Of a stretch of 64,000 bases of DNA, positions 56,209 through 64,000 are shown one piece after another. This DNA comes from Hypomyces perniciosus (Eukaryota; Ascomycota; Sordariomycetes; Hypocreales; Hypocreaceae). Location: positions 647,501 to 711,500 of the forward strand of contig SPDT01000006.1 in the NCBI GenBank assembly GCA_008477525.1, written 5' to 3'. Below the pieces are notes generated by a model. It had not been told where the DNA came from. It did no database searches and worked only from the letters and a program-made list of their open reading frames with translations. The number at the start of each line of letters is the position of its first letter. Positions within the stretch are counted from its first letter, which is position 1. Made by a program: the position numbers and the translations under genes.

Positions 56209-57617
56209 CTACTCAAGCAAAGAAGCTTGGTTTGTGTACAATCCATCCACCACATTGCTCAGCTTCTCAATCGTCGCTAGAGCAGCATCATACGACTCGT
56301 CCCGCTGCGTCTCGTCGTAAATGATAAGGCACCCCGCCCCCTGGTCCAGAACACCAATGATGACCTTGTCGAGGATCATCTGAGACAGCTTCCTCTCTAC
56401 CTGCTGGGTGTCGAGGCCAACCATCTTGGCAATGTGGTCGATTTCGACACGTGAGAATGGCTCAATGACCTTGATGAGGTTCTGCTCCAGCATGGCATCG
56501 TAGAGGCGGCGAAGGTGGTTACGGATGAAGGTATCGCTACCCAGCTCGTAGCGGTAGGCGAATAGGGCGCGCTCGTATTCCTCCAGTGACCGATTCGAGT
56601 GGGCGCGGGCAATGGCCTTCATGGCCTCGAGGTTCTTGCCGGCGTATTTAACGGCCTGCTTGGATGCCATAAGTTGGTTGACATCATCGACCAGGTTCAG
56701 CATGATCTTGCAGAGTAGCATGTACTGCAGAGCAGCTTGAGCCTTGACGCTCTCCTCCTGAGTATGGTAGCCGTCCAATGCCTCGATGAAGTAAGAAAAG
56801 GCGGTGTTGAAGTCCTTGTCCTCGGCATGAAGCATGCCACTCTGCATGTCGAGGTTGGCCTGCAGCAATGGCGGGGTGTAAACACTAGCGGCGCTCGTTC
56901 GTGCACTCGTCAGGGCGGCTCGAGCTTTGGGGATGTTGCCCAGGGCATGGTAGACTCGGGACTCGAGAAGCTGGACTTCGACAAGACGAAGCTTGTCATC
57001 GAGACGCTTGAGCTCGCGCAGCAGGCCGTTGATAAGGGTGAGGGCGTCATAGTAGGTTTGCTTGGTCATGTAGAGGATGACGAGTCGGACCTCGAGGTCT
57101 TGACGCTGGAAGGCGCGGCGTTCCGAGGTTGCCCATTCGATGCAGTCTTTTGTCACAGCAACTTCGATGTCGATGCTGTTGGGGATTTCCTTGAACAGGT
57201 CTAGTAGTTGACGGACTGAAAGGTCAAGTTGTCAGCGATTCGCCCTTGCTATGACCGTTGGCGCAACACGGCCGAGATACTAAAAGCATACCCAGCTTTG
57301 CGGACTTGGCCTTTGCAAAGTTTGAAAATACCGATCGACTTTCGCGCACCAGGTTTACGAGCTCTTGTGTCTTCCTGTATAAGGTGTTAATCCTTCGGTA
57401 TCGTAGAAAGGTGGGACGACCACTGGACCACGAACTTCTCATCCCTGTAGAGCTCCCCCAAGCTTATCAGGGCAGCTTCGTACTCGCGGGTGGCAGCATC
57501 TGAGGTCGCTTCAGGGGCTTTCGATATGATCTCCTTGAAGATGGTCTCTGCCTTTCTGGGATCCGTCTTGACGAGCTCCTGGGCTTGTTGGACCCGGCTA
57601 GAGTCGCCGGCCGCCAT
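56209..57617 (-). CDS. rpn6: 26S proteasome lid subunit Rpn6
   Basis: Exons 57617-57436, 57374-57292 and 57215-56209 give 423 residues, the normal Rpn6 length. Helical solenoid repeats (KTQELVNLVRESRSVFSNFAKAKSAKL, then LEVRLVILYMTKQTYYDALTLINGLL) lead to a C-terminal PCI domain (about 290-390) with LRRLYDAMLEQNLIKVIEPFSRVEIDHIAKMVGL. Rpn6 clamps the lid to the base and core of the 26S proteasome. The first intron uses a GTTCGT donor. It is divergent from the mitochondrial GrpE gene, with 476 bases between starts. Confidence 0.97.
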
Positions 57618-58093
57618 TCTGGAAGAGGAATGTGGTTTTGGAGAAGCTGTGTGTGTGTTTGTATGTCTCGGGATTGTGGTAGAGGCGTGCTATTGCGGCT
57701 GGTGCGGATTGAACCGTGGATATCGTCGTTGTTGAAGTTGAATGATGATGAACAATCTGAGCTTCAGCACTCCCTCCAGGTTGCCATAGCGCGACGTAAG
57801 GCCAGTCAGTGGACAGCCTTCTGCCTTCGGCCAGCGCCCAAGGCTGGTACGTACCCTCAATGGTGCCCCGCCACCGCCCGTCTCGGATCATTATTGATCC
57901 GTGTAAAATGCCGCCACTAGCCACGGAGATGGTCGGAGAGTGGTCATGTACAGAGTACGTAGCTTTTAATGGAATTTTCAGACAAGCTCACACGATAACC
58001 TCGTTATTATATCCCCCTCCATATTCATTCATACAAAAGCGCTTCTTTTCCCAACAACAGCGGCACCGCATAATTGCCCATTGAATTGCCATA
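57618..58093. promoter_or_regulatory. Bidirectional promoter of rpn6 and mge1
   Basis: Two protein-quality-control genes are transcribed away from one another across this stretch. I did not find a clear heat-shock element or proteasome element by eye. Confidence 0.45.
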
Positions 58094-58893
58094 ATGTTCC
58101 GACAGGCCCTGTCTGCTTCCTCCAGAGCTCTGCGTTCTGCGCCGAGATTATCTGCCAACAGCGCTGTCTTGCGACCGCAATTCCAGACCGCAGCGCCCGC
58201 ATTCTCATTAAGACCAATTCAGCCCGCAGCGTCGCGATGGTACAGTGAAGCTAAGGAAGAACCCAAGGACGCAAAGGAGGCACCAGCCGCTGAGGGAAAG
58301 GAGGAGGCCAATGGCGAGCCAGACGCCGTGACAGAGCTGAAGAAGAGCCTCGAGGCAAAGGACAAAGAGGCTCGCGAGTGGAAGGTGCGCATTCTGCCTC
58401 GATGCACAGCGCAACTCTGGGCTTGAGGTTCTAATACTCGGCTTTCTAGGACAAATGCCTTCGAACAGTCGCCGACTTCCGCAACCTGCAAGATCGCACC
58501 GCACGTGAAGTCAAGTCCGCTCGCGACTTCGCCATCCAGAAGTTCGCCAAGGATCTGGTTGACAGCGTCGACAACCTCGACCGCGCCCTGTCTACGGTCC
58601 CCGCCGAGAAGCTCAATGTTGAGGAAAAGACGGAGCACCTCCAGGACCTCGCCAACCTCTACGAGGGCCTCAAGATGACCGAGACTATCCTCATGCAGAC
58701 GCTTGCCAAGCACGGCCTCGATCGGATAAACCCGGAGGGTGAAAAGTTCAACCCTAACGAGCACGAGGCTACATTCATGTCCCCCCAGCCCGGCAAGGAT
58801 GACAACACTGTCTTCTTCGTCCAGCAGAAGGGCTTCAAGCTCAATGGCCGGGTGTTGCGCGCCGCCAAGGTTGGCGTCGTCAAGAACACTTAA
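58094..58893 (+). CDS. mge1: Mitochondrial GrpE nucleotide exchange factor (Mge1)
   Basis: Exons 58094-58384 and 58450-58893 give 244 residues. An Arg/Ser/Ala-rich mitochondrial presequence (MFRQALSASSRALRSAPRL, to about residue 50) is followed by an acidic linker, the long coiled-coil dimer helix (about 78-140) and the GrpE head with NPNEHEATF and the C-terminal GRVLRAAKVGVVK signature. It exchanges ADP on mitochondrial Hsp70 during protein import and folding. The intron rejoins EWK-DKCLRTVADFRNLQ. Confidence 0.97.
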
Positions 58894-59351
58894 TTACTTC
58901 GACTTGGACGAGGAAAAAACAAAATGCGGTGATGAATTGAAGCTGTAACGACTAACACCACTTGTACTATTACGGGGTTCTTTTGGGATGGCGTTGGGTC
59001 AGATGTATAATGCTCCTCTCATGACGGTACAAAAAAACATGTTGCATGGCGGTTCAAAATCAGAAGCTTGGACAGAGACGAAAAGGCAAGACTTGCGAGA
59101 GCGGATATATGTGTACATATGATATGGCATTGCGTCTTTCCGAATAGTACGGATGGATCGCATCCTAATCGAACCGCCAAGTGCGGATCCATGCGCATTC
59201 TCTCGCTCATTCTTTCATCTCGATCTGGTCGTGTTATAGCGAATTCACTCCTTATAATTGTCGTTGTATGAAACCGACACAATTGTTCCCAGTCCAACAT
59301 CTCCTCCTTGACTTGCACGTTCAAACGGCCTTTTTTCTTCTACAACAAAGT
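58894..59351. other. Convergent spacer
   Basis: 3' regions of mge1 and the unknown gene. Nothing distinctive. Confidence 0.5.
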
Positions 59352-61900
59352 CTAACAGGTTGTCATTGTTCCACTTGTTTCCCCAGGCAAATCAGCCCGC
59401 GGACTATAACCCATGCTACACATCATGGACACATCTTTATCCTCAACCCCTCCACCGCTAAGATGCCATACCATGCTATCTATGTCCTCTGGGCGAATAA
59501 CTCTTCTGTCCATCACCCTGAGCGCCTCCTCCCGCAGTCTCCTCTCCAGGTACTTTTCATAGTCTACCAGCACATCCACCTCGGATTTCAGCATCAATGC
59601 TTCCTGCCGCTTGATGCGGACCTTTTTATTGCTTTCTCGCAGGTACTGGGCGACACTGGCGTAGATGCTCTTACGCCGAGCGCTCCACTGGCTTTCTCGC
59701 TGGTTGAGGATATCCTCGACGGTAGAGGAGACGTGGGCAAGCTGTTTCTTCCGATAGGCGATGCGAAGTTCAGCGGCAGCCCTCTCTAACATCATGTGTT
59801 CCACGGCTAGGGTTTCGTGGTTCAAGGCGTGACTGCGCTGAAGAAGGACGGATTCAGCGAGGTCAGGTTGGATGCCAGCAAGGATAGGGGCATCCTCAGC
59901 CTGGAGCGCGTTCCATACTTCACTCTGCAGTCATTCGTTAGCATGTATGCTGGATCGGTATTTAGAAGATGCTAGGAAACATACGTTTGTGTAGGGCTCG
60001 GAATATCCACGAGAGCAGGAGGTCGAGATGTCTGCTTCCCGGCTGTTCCAGTCACTCATCTGGTCTTTGCAAAGCTCCTTAATCGGAAAGGTATACCTGC
60101 TCACGTCCCGCTGCCATGCTTTCATGTGGCACATCTTCTCTGGTCCTAGTGCCGTTAGAAACATGCTATTTAACTATACTTGGGTTCAAATATGAGACTT
60201 ACCAAGTGGACTGAATGACAGAGCTTCGCTTCTCTCATCCTCTGAAGCATCACGGCGTTGTTTGGCGCCTGTTCCAGGTTGCTTGGGTGTATGGTCCTGA
60301 TTTCGGGATTGATGCTGATGACAATGCTGGGTTTTGACCTATAACTTATGAGCAATTGTGCAAGGGTTTGGCTTCATTTACTCACGTCTTGTGCCTTGTT
60401 CGACTTGTCCATGTCCCATCGTTGGCATCCTGCGGCCCAGAGCCTAAAGGTGCAGGGAGAGATGCGGCTGTCCATGGGATCACCCTCATTGTCGGAGATG
60501 AGGAAGTCGTCTTCTTTTCGTGAGCCAGCACGCTCAGCGTGCGATTCAAGAGTACACATACCATCCCAGTCTTTCTTTGCTGCCTCTTTAGGCAAGATAC
60601 CCGGACCGGCCTTCATAGGAGCATTGATATCTATATCATGTGAGACTTGCAAATCGCCTTCTCCTTGATCTCGTTTTCTCTCACCATCTGTTTCTGCCTT
60701 CCAATCGTTGCGTGCATGTCTCTTCAATTTGTTGATATACCCAATGGGTATCTTGATAAGGGGCTCCTTGTGATTTTCAGACTTGAAGTTAGCCGGTGGT
60801 TCGATGTGCTTGTAAGGCGGGCGCGGAACGAGAACCACTTCCTTCTGCTCAGCCTGGTTTTTGTTCTCAGCTGAAGAGGCCTGTCCATGCATGAGTGGCT
60901 GCAAGTCTTCAATCAAACTATCCAAGAATTAGTAGACGTGACCGGTTAGGTTGCTTAGAAGCAGGACTCACGAGTGGCATGGCCCAGAATCCTCATTCTT
61001 CTTTCTGTCCTTTCCATTCATCCATCTGCTTCGTTGGGTCCAATCGCCCATATCCATCATCTTGGAACGCGGCACACCTGGGGCCTTCTCCTGAGGGCCA
61101 CGCATTGCGCCGTATGCCATGAGCGTAGACCGGCCCACGCGCCAGTTCTTAGATCCATCGGGCTCCGTGCAGTTGAGCAGGTGTCTTGGCTTAGGGCTGG
61201 CGTGAGCTGTTTCGTCCGCTTTGCGAATGTTGTCATCTTTGCAAGTTCCACCTGCGGTTTGGGTATGGGTGCGAAGATTCGTGTCAACAGGATCCTGCTG
61301 GTGTCTGATTCGAGGCTTAAGATAGTCAGGCAAACATTCGCTGCTTTGAGTCTTTCGAGGGACATCATCTCTGGGCTCAACCGTAGGATGATGGTCTTTA
61401 GAAACCTTGATTTGCCACTTGATGGGACTTTCTTTTCGCTCTTGGTTCTCGTTCGAAACTAACGACTCATTTTTCTTGTCGGAAAGATCTAGACGCAGCA
61501 ACCTTTCGTGAAATAGCCCTCCTCTCTTTACCACTGAACTAGGTCTAAAAACATCATCCTCATTGCAGGGACTGATGATGAGGCGTTCAGGAGATTCGGT
61601 GCTTTCTTCTTCGGGAGAGCAGGGCCACTTGGAGACGGGGGCTGTTTCTTTTTGTTTGGTCCCATGGAGCCTCGATTCTAAAGAGTGGTTAGATGACTTT
61701 CACAGCCAAGAGTTGATGGTGACTCTACCAATAATCTTCCTAAGGGATCCGGACACGAGCTTCGGCATAGATAGAGATCCTTTGGCAAAGTCAGAAAGTT
61801 GGGAAACTTGATTCCAGTTCTCTAGAAAGATGCCTTGCTTACTGTTGTGCTTGTAATTCTTGGACTTCGAGATAAGCCCGATTCTCTCTTGATGCGACAT
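59352..61900 (-). CDS. Unrecognised 759-residue protein with helical C-terminus
   Basis: Six exons close in frame: 61900-61729, 61677-60972, 60917-60386, 60338-60203, 60145-59985 and 59924-59352; introns are 47-60 bases. The first two thirds are polar and disordered, rich in Lys/Arg/Ser/Glu, with scattered motifs such as MMDMGDWTQRSRWMNG and PPYKHIEPP. From about residue 505 a more conserved-looking part begins (CHMKAWQRDVSRYTFPIKELC, then SEVWNALQAEDAPILAGI), followed by a long charged helix, probably coiled coil, at about 605-715. I do not recognise a family and propose no function; the layout suits a structural or adaptor protein. The start MSHQERIGL is the first ATG of the open frame. Confidence 0.8.
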
Positions 61901-62437
61901 GATGGACGACCATCGAAAACGTTAAGATGGGGCTGGTTGAAACTGCAAACCTGAAAGAAAGAGACGAAATGTTGATGATAACGAAACTCCAATGATGAAA
62001 CAATAATAGGATGATGGATCGATAAGGATGAGCGACCAACTTGATGCAGATCGCGCTGGCGATGATGGAACTGGCGTGCTTGGAAGAGTTGGATTAGGTT
62101 GGAAAAACAAAAAGGGATCTATAGTAACGAGCATATTTCAACTTGGGAGTCGAAATCAACAAAAGGCCTGGCAAGGACCGCTTTCGGCGTAGACTTATAG
62201 GGGGGCAGCTGGCTCAGCAACCAGAAGTGTCAGGCATTGCGGGCACTATTGTTGGTAAATATCGAAACTTCAGAGCAGTTGGCAAGCAATGTCATTTCAA
62301 CTTTTCTCCTCAACCTTAGCAAGTCTCAAGCAACAGTGTATAGTAGTCTCCCAAAAATGACGCCTAAATCCCAGCTGTAATTATACTATTGCAATACAGA
62401 ATTAGTTGTCATGGACAGGTAGATTATATCAGACTCC
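61901..62437. other. Spacer between rfc1 and the unknown gene
   Basis: 3' side of rfc1 and promoter of the unknown gene, both on the minus strand. Nothing distinctive. Confidence 0.5.
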
Positions 62438-64000
62438 TCACTTCTTCCCCTTCCCCTTTGCTCCTGTAGCCTTGGCTTTCGACCGACCCTTCGGCTTTTC
62501 GTCATCTTCATCATCCCCTGCAGCCGCTTTCGTTGCTTTCTTTGCTGGCTTTTTCTTTGGCTGCTTAATGTACTTATCTTTCTTGAAATCGATTTCATCG
62601 TCATCGTCGGCTTCTGGTGTCTCGAGCAGTTCGGCATCGTCTTCCTCTTCAATAGCCTCCTCCAAATCAGGCACCTCCTTAGCTAGCTTCTTCGGGACTG
62701 CGATATTAGAGGCTTTCATGAACGGGACTGGATGGTTCATCGAGTTGTATCTATTCCGAGTCAGTAAAGGATGAAAAACAAAAGGTTCATGCAAGAAACT
62801 CACGTTCTAGTGAAGGCAGCCTTTGTTTTCGTCTCAATTTTAACGAGCTCCTCACGCATGGGGCCAACTCCCAATTCTTGAATGGCATCGAAGTCCTCTC
62901 GCGTGAGGTAATAGCTATCCATCAAATCGATAACTTCACCCACAGAATCGTTTCCTTCGTTCTGCAATCGACTGACCAACTGCGTCCAGAGCAAGGGCAT
63001 GTATTGCTGACGAATCTCGTTGTGATCACCAGATGACTTCAAACGCATATGCGAGTGAAGTTCCCGGACAAATCTACCTAGTTTTCCGGTCTTGCTGTGA
63101 TTTCCAAGCCAGGATGTGAAGTTCGATCCCATCAGTTGGCCAGCGATAAAGCTGGCAGGACGCACTGTGCTGAATACAGCATGCGTAGGCATCAGACTCC
63201 AGTGCTGCTGTGGTCCGTGGATCATGCGATCTACTAGATCGCCATCGCTGATGCTCTCCGCTGCTTGATCAAACAACTCCAGTGCCTTCAATGTCTCTTC
63301 TCGCTTGTTATATCCCTTTCCATTCAGGGCCATGGGCCTCGTGCGAATATAATTCTCCTGGATCATAAGGTAGCTGAACTCGTGGTCGTTGAAGTAGAGT
63401 TCGATCTTGTCGTTGAGTGTTGCTTTACTAGCTGGTGCAAAGAGTCCGCCAGCAAGCATCTTCTGACAGATATCCCAAGGCTTCAAAACGACATGCTTCT
63501 CCCACGCCTTAGACATAGCCTTGGTTTGATCAAAGCTCATGGTAGACTGGTCGAGCTTCGCTGTGCCAATCATGTTAATGATCTGGCGAATATCCTTGTT
63601 GCTGCCTTCAATAAGAGCATCAACCACGGGCGGTGGCAGCTTCAGACCTTCTCTGTGACATATCGTCATGATGCGAGACCTGACTTGGTCAACTGTCGGG
63701 CGGTTGAATCGAACATCGTAGGCGACATGGTCAAACGGTTTCATCTTTGGCAGTCTCCGTTCGTTGCAGATCAAGATAAGAGGAATCTCGGTCTTCTTGC
63801 AGAATTTGGCGAGGGCACCAACTCCGCCACGGTCGCCAGCAGACATACCATCGACCTCGTCCATGATGAGTACAATCTTCTTCTTTGTGGCATCCACGGC
63901 CTTACCGTCACCTGCAAAGTAACCTAACAGGGAGGTGTTGTTCATCACATCGCTCACTCCAGCCTCAACAAGCTTCTTACTTCTTGAGTCACTGGCGTTG
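62438..64000 (-). CDS. rfc1: Replication factor C large subunit Rfc1, 5' part beyond window
   Basis: Exons 62750-62438 and from beyond 64000 to 62804 are visible, with a 53-base intron. The sequence enters at NASDSRSKKLVEAG, typical of the Rfc1 AAA+ module. Walker B follows (LIMDEVDGM), then the ICNERRLPKMKPF sensor 1 region, the RFC1 C-terminal domain (for example SLLGYFAG to MRLKSSGDHNEIRQQYMPLLW), and a lysine- and acid-rich tail ending GKGKK. Rfc1 is the large subunit of the clamp loader that places PCNA on primer ends in the nucleus. The BRCT domain and Walker A lie outside the window to the right. Confidence 0.97.

Noticed and set aside
62438..62803. Separate small lysine-rich gene left of rfc1
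   Set aside because: A 53-base intron joins it in phase to the Rfc1 exon; it is the acidic/basic C-terminal tail of that protein.

Overview
The window is nuclear DNA of a filamentous ascomycete, most likely a member of the Eurotiales (Aspergillus/Penicillium group). Short introns of about 47-120 bases with CTAAC or CTGAC branch sites split most genes. Gene order has no operon logic, intergenic spaces are long, and the proteins are typical Pezizomycotina products. The intergenic DNA is sprinkled with the 9-mer TACTCCGTA/TACGGAGTA. I joined exons by reading splice sites and checking that reading phase is preserved; every joined model below except the 5' end of the Myb gene closes in frame.

Layout, left to right. 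1-5683 (minus) is a SANT-domain corepressor of the Snt1/NCoR type, cut by the left edge. 6545-7726 (plus) is deoxyhypusine synthase. Then come a small basic protein (8364-8588, minus), an aldo-keto reductase (9034-10029, minus) and a dihydrodiol/xylose-dehydrogenase-like oxidoreductase (10657-11953, plus) sharing a 0.6-kb divergent promoter, the tRNA wobble methyltransferase Trm9 (13283-14056, plus), and a two-repeat Myb protein (14769 to about 16190, minus) with an unresolved 5' end. About 8.3 kb without a recognisable gene follows, up to the tubulin cofactor B gene (24471-25567). Next are a PA-TM-RING ubiquitin ligase (28380-30009), a ten-exon seven-helix membrane protein of unknown function (31781-33607) and a GH128 glucanase (34336-35574, minus). 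A second 5.1-kb gap leads to an Upc2-like Zn2Cys6 factor (40731-42360) and an unknown PPxY protein (43419-44348).

From 45.8 kb to the right edge the DNA is gene-dense and mostly housekeeping: the F1-ATPase epsilon subunit (a 73-residue, three-exon gene), the NatC subunit Mak10, a peroxisomal adenine-nucleotide carrier, an AT-hook protein, proteasome lid subunit Rpn6 divergent from mitochondrial GrpE (Mge1), an unrecognised 759-residue coiled-coil-type protein, and the C-terminal part of Rfc1, cut by the right edge.

I see no secondary-metabolite cluster, transposase, CRISPR array, tRNA or rRNA. The genes look like independent housekeeping and regulatory units rather than one pathway. The most unusual observations are structural: a start codon split by an intron, a 3-base exon, the dispersed TACTCCGTA element that sometimes forms perfect inverted repeats, runs of perfect hairpins beside the Myb gene and in the gaps, and two large gaps next to transcription-factor genes.
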